Shown here: positions 7,740-16,308 of the stretch, piece by piece
Position numbering within the stretch: position 1 is the stretch's first letter
How the letters are laid out: each line of letters starts with the position of its first letter
Assembly: GCF_000375545.1 (NCBI RefSeq)
Contig: NZ_AQXF01000004.1
Location: 361,149 to 425,148 of the forward strand
Origin: Kordiimonas gwangyangensis DSM 19435 = JCM 12864
Lineage (GTDB): Bacteria > Pseudomonadota > Alphaproteobacteria > Sphingomonadales > Kordiimonadaceae
Length of the DNA stretch: 64,000 nucleotides
Reading direction: 5' to 3'
The notes under the pieces: model-generated
Told to the model about the DNA's origin: nothing
The model's input: the letters and a program-made list of their open reading frames with translations, nothing else
The model's database searches: none
Position numbers and translations under genes: made by a program

Positions 7740-9110
7740 TCAGGGTTTGCTGCGGGCGAGGAAATAGAAACGTACCATCTGCAGGATGAAAGAGACAATC
7801 ACGCCGATGGTCATGCCTTCCATCAGGCCCTGCATGCCACGCTCGAGCGGGAAGGCCAGCCAATAGCACACCGGCAGCATGACAAAGGCGAAGGAAAAAC
7901 CCTGAAGGGCGGTGGGCCACCATGTTTCGCGGTAGCCGCGCAGCACGGCGGAAGCCACCATTTGCGCGGCGTCAAACACCATGCCCACGCAGTAAACGGC
8001 AGCAAACGGCAGCAGCAGCATGACCACCCGGTCATCCTTGGTGAAAATGCCCAGAAGGTCGCCGGTATAAAGATAGATGAAAACCGCAAAGACGCCGGTG
8101 ACAAGGAAATTGAGCGCGACACCCGAGATGCCTGCGAGTGCCGTGTCAGCCCGGTCACGGCGCGAATAGGCAATGCCGGTGCGCACGCTGGTGGCAACAC
8201 CAATACCGATGGAGATCATGAGCGGGATACCCAGCACCTGATAGACCACGCCGTGGGCGGCAAGCGGCAAGGTGCCAAGCCAGCCCGCGAACACGGCAAG
8301 GGCCGAGAAGGCGAGCACTTCAGCGGCGAGGGAGACCGCGCTTGCATACCCCATATGGCGCTGGTCGCGCCATTCGGACCATTTCTGGCCGTGCGGCTGG
8401 CGCGTGCCGTAGCCGCGCACGCTGGGCGCATACCAAACATAGGCGAAGGCCGCACCCGCGAGGCACCAGCGAATGACGGTTGATGTCCAGGCGCTACCCG
8501 CCGCGCCCATTTCCGGGAAGCCGAAGGCACCGAAAATAAGCGCATAGTCGAGGACGAGGTTGAGCACATTGGCGCCCATCATCAGGTAAAAGCCCACTTC
8601 CGCGCGTTTGATGCCTTCAAGGAACATGGTGGAGTTGAGGAACAACAGGTGCCCCGGCACGCCAATGGCAAGAATGCGAATGAGGTAGCCTGCCTCGCGT
8701 GCTTTCTCCTCCGTCTGCCCAAGGAGCTGGAGCCAGAATTCAGCTGGCCAGATAAGCGCGAGGATCACAAAGCCGATCACGAGCGTGAAAGGCAGGTTCC
8801 TGCGCCACACACGGCCAGCTTCGCGCGGGTTATCCTCGCCAATCGCATTCGCGACATAGACGGTGATGCCACCCAGAAGGCCAATACCCACCACCAACGC
8901 AAACATGATGACCGACTGGTTGGCAAGGTTCAGCCATGCAAGGTGTTCGGTCGCATAGTGGCCCACAAGGGCTGTATCGACCATCGACAGGCCCATAACG
9001 CCAATGCGCATCATCACCGCCGGCAAGGCAAGCCGCGTCAGCTCACTGAAGTGCCGCTTCAAGCGGTCCTTCAGCCATTCGGCGCTGACAGGGGTGTTTG
9101 CGTCGGTCAT
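7740..9110 (-). CDS. MATE family efflux transporter
   Basis: A 456-residue inner-membrane protein with about twelve hydrophobic segments in two halves. The N-terminal ALPAVMMRIGVMGLSMVDTALVGHY-type block marks the DinF/NorM branch of MATE transporters, which exchange Na+ or H+ for cationic drugs or metabolites. Substrate cannot be read from the sequence. It lies alone between the MipA gene downstream and the divergently transcribed OPT transporter gene (start at 9262), with 151 bases between the two starts. Length is normal for the family and no break is seen. Confidence 0.93.
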   Translation of the reverse strand: MTDANTPVSAEWLKDRLKRHFSELTRLALPAVMMRIGVMGLSMVDTALVGHYATEHLAWLNLANQSVIMFALVVGIGLLGGITVYVANAIGEDNPREAGRVWRRNLPFTLVIGFVILALIWPAEFWLQLLGQTEEKAREAGYLIRILAIGVPGHLLFLNSTMFLEGIKRAEVGFYLMMGANVLNLVLDYALIFGAFGFPEMGAAGSAWTSTVIRWCLAGAAFAYVWYAPSVRGYGTRQPHGQKWSEWRDQRHMGYASAVSLAAEVLAFSALAVFAGWLGTLPLAAHGVVYQVLGIPLMISIGIGVATSVRTGIAYSRRDRADTALAGISGVALNFLVTGVFAVFIYLYTGDLLGIFTKDDRVVMLLLPFAAVYCVGMVFDAAQMVASAVLRGYRETWWPTALQGFSFAFVMLPVCYWLAFPLERGMQGLMEGMTIGVIVSFILQMVRFYFLARSKP

Positions 9111-9261
9111 TTCATGTGCCTAAACGAAGGGTAAACCTTGGCCGGATCATCTGGACGGTGGCCCGAAAATACTGCTAGGCTTGTTTTAACGTGCATGCAA
9201 GTGCTTGCGCATGTAGGGTCAAAAAAAGAAAAAAACTAACCAATCCTCGGGGGAGATTGAG

Positions 9262-11001
9262 GTGTCTCAAGAAAATCTTGCTAGTCAGGGGCCTATTACG
9301 CACGGCGCGTACCCTGAACTTTCGCTCCACGCGATCTTTGTCGGTTATTTCCTTGGCGTGATCATCGCCATGTCCATCGGTTTTGCGGCGCTCAAGCTCG
9401 GTTTCTCGATCGAGGGGTCTGAGCTTGCGGCCATTCTCGGCTTCGGTATCCTGCGCGGGCTTTTGCGCCGCCGCTCCATCGTTGAGAATAACGTCACCCA
9501 AACGGTGGCAAGCGCCGTCAACGGTGCATCATCGGGCATGATGTTCTCTGTTCCCGCCATTTTCATTCTGGGTTTCGGTAACGACTTCAACCCCTATGTG
9601 CTGACGTTCGGCGCCATCGCGGGTGCCTTCCTCGGCATCGCCTTTATCATTCCGCTTCGTAAGCAGATGATCGATTTCGAGCGTCTGACCTATCCGGGCG
9701 GGGTGGCGGTTGCCACCATTCTCAAGTCACCGGGTGCGGGGATCGAGAAGGCGAAGCTTCTGGTTATCGCCATGCTGATCTCAGGCTCGCTCCATGCTGT
9801 CAGCCTCGCGACCGGGGTTGAGAACTTTGCGCTCTTCGAGATGATTGGCCTGCCTTCCTATATGAACGGTACATGGTACCTGTCGCTCATGACTGTGGGT
9901 GTGGGTTATATCGCCGGTCGTGGCGGTGTGGCTTTCATCATTGGTGGTTATGTCTGTTACTTCGTGCTTGCGCCGCTCCTCTCCGCCACGGACCTGTTCC
10001 CGGTTGTGAACGGTGTGCTGGTCAATGAGCCGGGGCCACTGCGCACGCTGCTGTTCCGTCCTGTGGGCATTGGTATGCTCATCGGTGGTGCCATCATCGG
10101 TGTGATGTTCGCGCTGCCGCTTATCCGCTCCGCAGTCTCTTCCATGCAGTCGGCCGCGAAAGTTGAAAGCGCCATGAGCAAGGATGAGATGCCGATCAAG
10201 CTTCTGTACATCGCCATCGGCGGTGCGGCGGTGCTGCTGGGTATCATGGCCGTGACCTCAACCGAGCAGGTGGGCATTGTGCGCGGCCTGATGATGGCGG
10301 TGCTTGGCACGCTCTGGATCTGGATGGCGGGTATTATCCTCTCGGAAGCGGTGGGCCGGACCAACTGGTCGCCGCTGTCGGGCATGACCCTTGTGGCAGT
10401 AACGCTCCTGATCGTCATCACCCAAAGCTTCGGCGGCATGGACAAGATGCAGTCCATCGTTGCGGCCATCACAGTGGGTGCCGCAACCTGTGTGGCCATG
10501 AGCCAGGCAACCGACCTGATGCTTGATCTCAAGACCGGTTACCTTGTGGGCGCAACGCCGCGCATGCAGCAGCTTGGCCAGTTTGCCGGTGCGTGGCTTG
10601 GGCCGCTTGTGATCATCGTGCTTGTTTACGTGCTCAACGACGCCTATGGCCTCGGCTCCGACAAGCTGCCGGCACCGCAGGGCCAAGCGCTTGCCAGCAT
10701 GGTGAACGGTATTCTGGGCGGCGATGTGCCGACCGAGAAATACATCGCCGGTGCGCTCATGGGTGCGCTGCTCTCTGCTGTGCAGGGTGGGCTTGGCATC
10801 ACTGTGGGCCTTGGTTTTTACCTGCCGTTCAACATTGTGCTGACCTACTCGATCGGTACGCTTTTGCGCGAGATTTCAGACCGCAAGGCGGGCCGCGACT
10901 GGTCGGACAACAAGGGTATTCCGATTGCCGCAGGCTTCATCGTGGGTGAAGCGCTTGTGGGTGTGGGGTATGCCGTCAACATCATTGTCAGCGCGAACTA
11001 G
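9262..11001 (+). CDS. OPT family oligopeptide transporter
   Basis: A 579-residue inner-membrane protein with about fourteen to sixteen membrane segments. The N-terminal ELSLHAIFVGYFLGVIIAM segment and the NNVTQTVASAVNGASSG segment are typical of the bacterial OPT family, proton-coupled carriers of oligopeptides or metal chelates. The start is GTG at 9262, preceded by a strong GGGGGAGA ribosome site. The next gene begins 14 bases after the stop, so it is almost certainly co-transcribed. A RidA protein, an amidohydrolase and an M24 peptidase follow on the same strand, which fits a role in taking up peptides that these enzymes then process. Substrate range is inferred from family and context. 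Confidence 0.93.
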   Translation: MSQENLASQGPITHGAYPELSLHAIFVGYFLGVIIAMSIGFAALKLGFSIEGSELAAILGFGILRGLLRRRSIVENNVTQTVASAVNGASSGMMFSVPAIFILGFGNDFNPYVLTFGAIAGAFLGIAFIIPLRKQMIDFERLTYPGGVAVATILKSPGAGIEKAKLLVIAMLISGSLHAVSLATGVENFALFEMIGLPSYMNGTWYLSLMTVGVGYIAGRGGVAFIIGGYVCYFVLAPLLSATDLFPVVNGVLVNEPGPLRTLLFRPVGIGMLIGGAIIGVMFALPLIRSAVSSMQSAAKVESAMSKDEMPIKLLYIAIGGAAVLLGIMAVTSTEQVGIVRGLMMAVLGTLWIWMAGIILSEAVGRTNWSPLSGMTLVAVTLLIVITQSFGGMDKMQSIVAAITVGAATCVAMSQATDLMLDLKTGYLVGATPRMQQLGQFAGAWLGPLVIIVLVYVLNDAYGLGSDKLPAPQGQALASMVNGILGGDVPTEKYIAGALMGALLSAVQGGLGITVGLGFYLPFNIVLTYSIGTLLREISDRKAGRDWSDNKGIPIAAGFIVGEALVGVGYAVNIIVSAN

Positions 11002-11015
11002 GGGAGGACAGGACC

Positions 11016-11561
11016 ATGAAAACCATTGCTTATCTCATCGTAGTCCTCGCGTTCCTTGGCGCGGCTTTTCTCGCCAGCCTGCACCCGACCATGATGGATT
11101 GGCCCACCTTCCTGCCGGTGATTGCCGCTGGTGTGATTGGTGTGGTGCTGATCAAGCGCACGGAACACGCGGAAGCGCGCTCAGGCGAGAAGCTCGCGCG
11201 CAACCGTGTGGTGCTTGAGACCAGCCTCGAGAATATCGTCACCAACCTCAAGGCTATTGATGGCCGCAAGGACAAGGTGCCGACCTACGAGATGCGGTTC
11301 GAGATCGACAAGCTGTTGCGGGCGGACCTCACCAACTTTGCCGATGCGCGGGACAGCATGAAGCACCTTTTTGGCCTGCAGGCCTATGCCGACATCATGT
11401 CGAGCTTTGCGGCGGGTGAACGCTATATCAACCGCGTATGGTCGGCCTCGACCGACGGGTATGTGGACGAGGTGCTGACTTACGTGGAGAAGTCCCTCAG
11501 CCAGTTCGAACACGCGCGGGAGGAATTCCGGACAGCGGCGGCGAAAGCAGCTACTGCCTGA
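11016..11561 (+). CDS. Small membrane-anchored protein co-transcribed with the OPT transporter
   Basis: A 181-residue protein not matched to a named family. Two hydrophobic segments occupy residues 3-22 and 32-45 (IAYLIVVLAFLGAAFLASL and TFLPVIAAGVIGVVLI), followed by a roughly 130-residue charged helical tail rich in Glu, Lys and Arg, likely cytoplasmic and partly coiled. It starts 14 bases after the OPT gene with a GGGGAGGAC ribosome site, so the pair is one operon. A stable hairpin terminator follows at 11587-11615. A transporter accessory or assembly role is inferred only from position. Confidence 0.85.
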   Translation: MKTIAYLIVVLAFLGAAFLASLHPTMMDWPTFLPVIAAGVIGVVLIKRTEHAEARSGEKLARNRVVLETSLENIVTNLKAIDGRKDKVPTYEMRFEIDKLLRADLTNFADARDSMKHLFGLQAYADIMSSFAAGERYINRVWSASTDGYVDEVLTYVEKSLSQFEHAREEFRTAAAKAATA

Positions 11562-11586
11562 CCTCAGCTAACATCAAGCAAGTCAA

Positions 11587-11615
11587 AGCGGCGGGCCTCG
11601 GCTCGCCGTTTTTTT
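11587..11615 (+). terminator. Rho-independent terminator after the OPT operon
   Basis: A 10-bp stem (AGCGGCGGGC with GCTCGCCGTT, two G-U pairs) closes a CTCG tetraloop and is followed by seven T residues. It lies 26 bases after the stop of the 181-residue gene and ends the OPT transcript. Confidence 0.85.
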
Positions 11616-11720
11616 GTCGCATGCCATGGGCGTTTCACCGCATGGCGCTTGTGTGCCACGCCCCGCGCATACAGGGTGCGCTTGCTTTGAAAAGCGTAGT
11701 AAATAATGACGAGGACAATC

Positions 11721-12185
11721 ATGAAATACCTGACGACAGCCCTGACCCTTATGGCCCTTGCGGCCCCGGCCTTCAGTATGCCTGTGGCGGCTGACAGTGC
11801 ACGTGAACGCGCTGATATCATCGTGCCCAAATTCTGGCAGCGCTCCTATGACGACTGGCACTATGCACCGGCGGTGAAGGTGGATGGCCGCATCTACCTC
11901 TCTGGCGTGGTGACCCTGCCGCAGAACGGTGACATGAAAGCCGCCTACCGCGGTGCATGGGGGCATATTGACGCCATCCTCAAAGAGGCAGGCGCGAGCC
12001 TTGATGACATTGTGGATATCACCACTTTCCACACCAACCTGCGCCCGGACTTTGATGAATTCACCGCAGTGAAGGATGAGTTTATCAAGAAGCCCTACCC
12101 GGCCTGGACCGCGATTGGTGTCGACAGCCTCCTGATGCCGCAGGCCAATGTGGAGATCAAGGTCATCGCCCACCTGCCGCAGTAG
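11721..12185 (+). CDS. Secreted RidA/YjgF/Rid family protein
   Basis: About 154 residues. A signal peptide (MKYLTTALTLMALAAPAFS) precedes a Rid domain with VDGRIYLSGVV, the DIVDITTFH strand and a C-terminal PQANVEIKVIAHL strand. Typical Rid proteins are cytoplasmic trimers that hydrolyse reactive enamines and imines; this one looks exported, so it may act on a periplasmic product. The Arg that binds the substrate carboxylate in RidA is not obvious in the C-terminal part, so an imine-deaminase role is uncertain. The start at 11721 is preferred over the ATG at 11706 because GAGGA sits six bases before it. It precedes the amidohydrolase gene, with a weak hairpin between them. Confidence 0.85.
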   Translation: MKYLTTALTLMALAAPAFSMPVAADSARERADIIVPKFWQRSYDDWHYAPAVKVDGRIYLSGVVTLPQNGDMKAAYRGAWGHIDAILKEAGASLDDIVDITTFHTNLRPDFDEFTAVKDEFIKKPYPAWTAIGVDSLLMPQANVEIKVIAHLPQ

Positions 12186-12220
12186 ACGTATCGCTACAGG
12201 CAAGGTCGTGACCCGGCGAT

Positions 12221-12248
12221 AATCAGGTTGGACAAGCCCTGATTTTCG
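12221..12248 (+). terminator. Possible terminator or leader hairpin between RidA and amidohydrolase genes
   Basis: AATCAGG and CCTGATT pair as a 7-bp stem around a 10-base loop and are followed by TTTC. A second CCTGATTTTTT copy occurs at about 12262-12271. The stem is AT-rich and the T run short, so termination would be partial at best. Confidence 0.4.
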
Positions 12249-12291
12249 GCCTACGGTCACGGCCTGATTTTTTGCATAAAAGGGGACGTTT

Positions 12292-13575
12292 ATGCGTATG
12301 TTCATGAAGGCAGCAGTGGCCGCTGCCAGCATCCTTGGGGTGGGTGCATCCGCTATCGCGGCAGAGACCGTTATTACCGCAGACGCCATGGTTGACGTGG
12401 TCAAGGGCAAGCTGATCGAGAAGCCGATGATTGTGGTGCGCGATGACCGCATCGTGGCGATTGGCAAGCAGGGCAGCTTCACACCGGGCGAGGACGCCAC
12501 CTATATCGCGCTGGACGGTATGACGCTGATGCCCGGTTTCATGGACATGCATGTGCATATCTCGGGCGATGCCGAGACACCCTTTTACATGACCATGGGC
12601 TACTCCATCCCGCGCCAGACCGTTGTGGCGGTCAAGAATGCGGAGAAGACCCTGATGGCCGGTTTCACCACCATCCGCGACCTTGGCGATGACGGCTATT
12701 CCGTCATTGGCGTACGTGACGGCATCAACGCGGGCGAGATTGTTGGCCCACGTATCTATTCGGTCGGCAATGCGCTTGGTATCACTGGCGGGCACTGCGA
12801 CAACAATTTCCTCGCGCCCGAGATGAAATCCAAGTCGAACGGCGTGGCTGATGGCCCATGGGCTGTGCGCGAAAAAGTGCGCGAGAATATCAAATACGGC
12901 GCGAACGCCATCAAATTCTGCGCGACCGGTGGTGTGTTCTCGAAGGGCACCAAAGTGGGTGTGCAGCAATATACGCTTGAAGAGATGAAAGCGATTGTGG
13001 ACGAAAGTCACCTGCGCGGCCTTGTGGTTGCGGCCCACGCGCACGGCACCAGCGGTATCAAGACCGCGATTGTTGCCGGTGTGGACTCGGTTGAGCACGT
13101 GAGCTTCGTGGATGACGAAGCCATCGCGCTCGCGAAGAAGTTCGGCACCTATTTCTCGATGGATATTTATAACACTGAATACACGCTGACTTACGGCGCG
13201 GAAAACGGTGTGCCGGAGGAGAATATCAACAAGGAGCGCGAAGTATCCCAGCGCCAGCGTGAAAGCTTCAGCCGCGCGGTCAAGGGCGGCGTGAAGATGG
13301 TCATGGGCACGGACGCAGGCATCTATCCGCACGGCGACAATGCCAAGCAGTTCTCCCGCATGGTCGAATTTGGCATGACACCGATGCAGGCGCTGCAGGC
13401 CGCCACCATCAATGCCGCGACGCTCCTCAAGCAGGAACGTGACCTCGGTGCGCTGCAGGAAGGGTTCCTTGCTGATATCGTGGCCGTTAAGGGCAACCCG
13501 CTTGATGATATCACGCTCACGGAAAATGTGACTTTCGTCATGAAAGACGGCGTGGTCTATAAAGGCGGAAACTAA
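12292..13575 (+). CDS. Secreted metal-dependent amidohydrolase (Xaa-Pro/Xaa-Arg dipeptidase-like)
   Basis: A 427-residue amidohydrolase-superfamily enzyme with a signal peptide ending near AIA/AE (residue 23). Metal ligands of the binuclear site are all visible: MDMHVH, the Lys likely to be carboxylated in IKFCATGG, AHAHG, VEHVS and the Asp in MGTDAG. Members of this subgroup, often misnamed imidazolonepropionase, include enzymes that cleave dipeptides such as Xaa-Pro or Xaa-Arg/Lys. That role fits the adjacent M24 peptidase and OPT transporter, but the dipeptide specificity is inferred. The start has an AGGGGAC ribosome site. The M24 gene begins 25 bases after its stop, so the two are likely co-transcribed. 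Confidence 0.9.
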   Translation: MRMFMKAAVAAASILGVGASAIAAETVITADAMVDVVKGKLIEKPMIVVRDDRIVAIGKQGSFTPGEDATYIALDGMTLMPGFMDMHVHISGDAETPFYMTMGYSIPRQTVVAVKNAEKTLMAGFTTIRDLGDDGYSVIGVRDGINAGEIVGPRIYSVGNALGITGGHCDNNFLAPEMKSKSNGVADGPWAVREKVRENIKYGANAIKFCATGGVFSKGTKVGVQQYTLEEMKAIVDESHLRGLVVAAHAHGTSGIKTAIVAGVDSVEHVSFVDDEAIALAKKFGTYFSMDIYNTEYTLTYGAENGVPEENINKEREVSQRQRESFSRAVKGGVKMVMGTDAGIYPHGDNAKQFSRMVEFGMTPMQALQAATINAATLLKQERDLGALQEGFLADIVAVKGNPLDDITLTENVTFVMKDGVVYKGGN

Positions 13576-13600
13576 AAACAGCCAAATGGGAGGCGAGGGC

Positions 13601-14884
13601 ATGACTTTCTCAAAACGTGATTTCCTGAAACTGGGTGCAGGGGTGGCGGCAGGTGGCCTGATGGCCAGTGCGGCGCACGCATCGGGTGAGGGTGGCGGCA
13701 GCAGCAAACCGGCAGCGGGTCTCAGCCCCATCACCGGTGACGTCAAGCCGATCACGGTTGAAGAGAGACAGGCCCGCGTCGCCCGCGCGCAGGAACTGAT
13801 GGGTGACATGGGCATCAGCGCACTGCTGATAGAGCCCGGCCCAGCCATGCTGTATTTCACCGGCATCAGCTGGTGGCGCAGCGAACGGCTGACTGCCGTC
13901 GTCATTCCGGTGCGCGGCGATATTGCCGTTGTCACCCCCTATTTTGAGGAGCCGAGTGTGCGCGAAAGCATGACATTCGGTGACGATGTGCGCCCGTGGC
14001 ACGAACATGAAAGCCCGTTCGAGCGTGTGGCGGGTATTCTGAAAGACCGTGGCCTTGCGGGCGGCAAACTCGCGTTTGAAGATACGGTCCGTTATTTTGT
14101 CGTGGAAGGCATGAAAGCCGCTGCGCCCGATTTTGCCATTGTGAGCGCGCTGCCCGTCACCCTTGGCTGCCGCATGTATAAAAGCGCCGCTGAAATCGCG
14201 CTGATGAAAAAGGCCAACGAGGTCACGCTCAAGGCTTACGAACATGTTTGGGGTACCTTGCAAGCGGGCATGACGCCAAGTGACATTACCGCGCTTATGG
14301 ACTCAGCGCAGGCGGCGCTTGGTGGTGGCAGCATCTGGAACATGGCACTTCTGAATGAAGCCAGTGCGTACCCACACGGCACCAGCCAGCCGCAGGAACT
14401 GCGCGAGGGCAGCGTGGTATTGATGGACTGCGGCTGCGCTGTTGAGGGTTACCAGTCTGACATCTCCCGCACCTTTGTGTTTGGCGAGCCAACCAAGCGC
14501 CAGCGCGAAGTGTGGAACACGGTGCGCAAGGGCCAGGAAATCGCGTTCGAGACCGCCACCATCGGCACGCCAGCGGGCAAGGTGGATGACGCCGTGCGCG
14601 CCTACTATGAAAGCCTTGGCTATGGCCCCGGCTACCAGACCCCCGGCCTCAGCCACCGTACCGGTCACGGTATCGGCATGAAGGGGCATGAGAGTGTCAA
14701 TTTTGTGCACGGTGAAAAAACGCCACTCGCCGCTGGCATGTGTTTCTCGAACGAGCCGGGCATCTATATTTTTGACGAATTTGGCGTGCGGCTTGAGGAC
14801 TGTCTTTACATGACGGAAAACGGCCCGGCGTGGTTTACCGTGCCGCCTGAAAGCCTTGAAAAGCCTATCGGCAAAATGGGTTAG
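13601..14884 (+). CDS. Tat-exported M24 family metallopeptidase (Xaa-Pro peptidase-like)
   Basis: About 427 residues. The N terminus SKRDFLKLGAGVAAGG followed by ASAAHA reads as a twin-arginine-type signal with Lys-Arg in place of Arg-Arg, so the enzyme probably folds with its metals before export. The pita-bread domain keeps all five ligands: Asp in LMDCG, Asp in SDISRTF, His in RTGHGIG, Glu in NEPG and Glu in RLED. Creatinase/prolidase-type enzymes of this group cleave Xaa-Pro bonds. The start at 13601 has GGGAGGCGAGG upstream; the ATG at 13586 has none. It has a close paralogue without a signal at 43422-44633. It pairs with the upstream amidohydrolase. Confidence 0.92.
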   Translation: MTFSKRDFLKLGAGVAAGGLMASAAHASGEGGGSSKPAAGLSPITGDVKPITVEERQARVARAQELMGDMGISALLIEPGPAMLYFTGISWWRSERLTAVVIPVRGDIAVVTPYFEEPSVRESMTFGDDVRPWHEHESPFERVAGILKDRGLAGGKLAFEDTVRYFVVEGMKAAAPDFAIVSALPVTLGCRMYKSAAEIALMKKANEVTLKAYEHVWGTLQAGMTPSDITALMDSAQAALGGGSIWNMALLNEASAYPHGTSQPQELREGSVVLMDCGCAVEGYQSDISRTFVFGEPTKRQREVWNTVRKGQEIAFETATIGTPAGKVDDAVRAYYESLGYGPGYQTPGLSHRTGHGIGMKGHESVNFVHGEKTPLAAGMCFSNEPGIYIFDEFGVRLEDCLYMTENGPAWFTVPPESLEKPIGKMG

Positions 14885-14929
14885 CGCACGCGCCCATACC
14901 CTTATTGTCATGCGTACCTAAATTTTTTC

Positions 14930-15036
14930 TAGGTAGGCGTACCCCCTAAATCGGGGCACAGTCCTGTCCGTCGACTGGTGATCGACAGACTGCATCTGGG
15001 GCGTGCCATCGATGGGGGTGGCATGTCCCGTTTTTT
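14930..15036 (+). ncRNA. Candidate intergenic small RNA
   Basis: This gap between two convergent genes holds three successive hairpins: CCCC/GGGG (14943-14956), CAGTC plus GTCGA pairing with TCGAC and GACTG (14959-14992), and a terminator (14997-15036). Upstream is TTGTCA at 14905, 17 bases before TCTAGG, overlapping the inverted repeat TACCTA/TAGGTA at 14915-14935. Convergent genes need no promoter here, so an independent transcript is a fair reading. It could instead be an unusually elaborate 3' end of the M24 gene. Confidence 0.35.
14997..15036 (+). terminator. Strong Rho-independent terminator
   Basis: TGGGGCGTGCCA pairs over 12 bp with TGGCATGTCCCG (three G-U pairs) around a 10-base loop, followed by six T residues. 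It ends the M24 peptidase transcript or the candidate small RNA just upstream. Confidence 0.8.
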
Positions 15037-15050
15037 ATTCTCCAAAATCG

Positions 15051-16184
15051 CTACAGATATTTCCGGAACGGGACCAGCAGTGCGCCGGTAAGCTTCTCGC
15101 TAAGGGGCCGGTTTTTCCAGTTCCTCATGGTGAAGGCGCGGCTGTGCATCAGGTCACGCTCGAACTGCTCCTGCAGTTCCGCGATGAAATTGCTGTCGCC
15201 TGTGGTGACCATCACTTCCTCATTCTGTCGCATGCTGAGGCCATCAAGGTTGAAGCTGCCGATGGCGCACCAGCTGTCGTCAATGACCACCTGCTTCAGG
15301 TGCAGCATGGACGGTTCATAATAATAAATCTTTGCACCGCGTTCGATCAGGGCCCCCGCGAGCCTCTTGCCCACCACATAGGGCGCGTATTTTGAATAGT
15401 CGGAGAGGATGATCTCGAGGCTCACACCACGGTCGAGCAGTGCATACAAGGGCTCAAGTACGTCGGCCACGGGCGCGAAATACGGCGTGACCAACCGCAC
15501 CCGGGTGTGGGCATTCTCAAGCTTCTCAATGAACACCTTGGTGAAATCCACATTGTTGGTGTGCGGCGCATTGGCGATGACCGCATAGGCATGCCGGTCG
15601 GTAAAGTCCACACCGCCTGCCTCAACGGGTGTGCCCTTGGTGGTGAAATTCCAAGTGGTTTCAAACAGGCGCGATAGCTGGCCGGTGACCTCATGGTCAT
15701 ATTCCACCATGCTGTCGCGCCAGTCGCTGATTTTGTCCAGAATGCAGACACCGCCGGCAAAGCTGCGCTCGCCGTCCACAATCAGCACCTTGCGGTGGTT
15801 GCGCGGGAAAAACTTGAGCGGCGCGAATGTCTTGGCCGATGGCGGGCGGTAAAAGCTGACCTCCACGCCGTGCTTTCTGAGGTTTTCCACCTTGTCCGAC
15901 TTCATCAGTTCGCGGCAACCCCACCAATCGAGCAGCAGGCGCACCCGCACGCCCGCATCGGCTTTTGTTGCCAGCACATTCATGAAGCGGTCGCCGATGT
16001 TACCGGGCAGGAGAATGAACTCCTCAAGCTCGATGGAGCGTTCGGCACTGCGGCAGGCGTCCAGCATGGCGTCCCAAGCGCCGGTGACGGTGTGGTGGAA
16101 TTTATACGGACGGCTCATGCTGTCGCTGCGGGGGGCGGTCATCGCGGGGCCGTTCTCAGCCTCAATCTTGCCGCTGGCGTTCAT
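15051..16184 (-). CDS. Phospholipase D-like / cardiolipin synthase-like protein
   Basis: A 377-residue phosphatidyltransferase-type protein with two HKD motifs: HRKVLIVD about residue 130, and HLKQVVID about residue 295, each followed by the Gly/Gly/Ser-Asn segments (FAGG and GSFN) of the superfamily. The layout matches bacterial cardiolipin synthases of the ClsB type, which lack the two N-terminal membrane segments. It would join phosphatidyl groups at the inner membrane face. The start at 16184 has AGGAG nearby. It converges on the M24 gene. No lipid gene lies next to it, so the substrate rests on family similarity. Confidence 0.9.
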   Translation of the reverse strand: MNASGKIEAENGPAMTAPRSDSMSRPYKFHHTVTGAWDAMLDACRSAERSIELEEFILLPGNIGDRFMNVLATKADAGVRVRLLLDWWGCRELMKSDKVENLRKHGVEVSFYRPPSAKTFAPLKFFPRNHRKVLIVDGERSFAGGVCILDKISDWRDSMVEYDHEVTGQLSRLFETTWNFTTKGTPVEAGGVDFTDRHAYAVIANAPHTNNVDFTKVFIEKLENAHTRVRLVTPYFAPVADVLEPLYALLDRGVSLEIILSDYSKYAPYVVGKRLAGALIERGAKIYYYEPSMLHLKQVVIDDSWCAIGSFNLDGLSMRQNEEVMVTTGDSNFIAELQEQFERDLMHSRAFTMRNWKNRPLSEKLTGALLVPFRKYL

Positions 16185-16308
16185 GTCAAAACTCTCCTGT
16201 TTGGATATGGAGGAGTATGCCCGAGAGCGTCATAAATTTTCGATTGGGGCTTGTAATGGCGAAGGTGAGTTTTAGTTATATAGTAACATTTTAGGTAGGG
16301 GATTTTTT

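Noticed and set aside
9191-9215. Repeat GCAAG-TG-CTTGC upstream of the OPT gene
   Set aside because: Only five base pairs with a two-base loop; too short to call an operator.
12221-12275. Twin CCTGATTTT motifs as tandem terminators
   Set aside because: Only the first forms a clear stem, and it is AT-rich; kept as a single low-confidence feature.
12223-13935. Long minus-strand open frame (570 codons) across the amidohydrolase and M24 genes
   Set aside because: It is antisense to two genes with complete catalytic motifs; its product is His/Arg-rich with no family pattern, as expected from GC-rich shadow frames.
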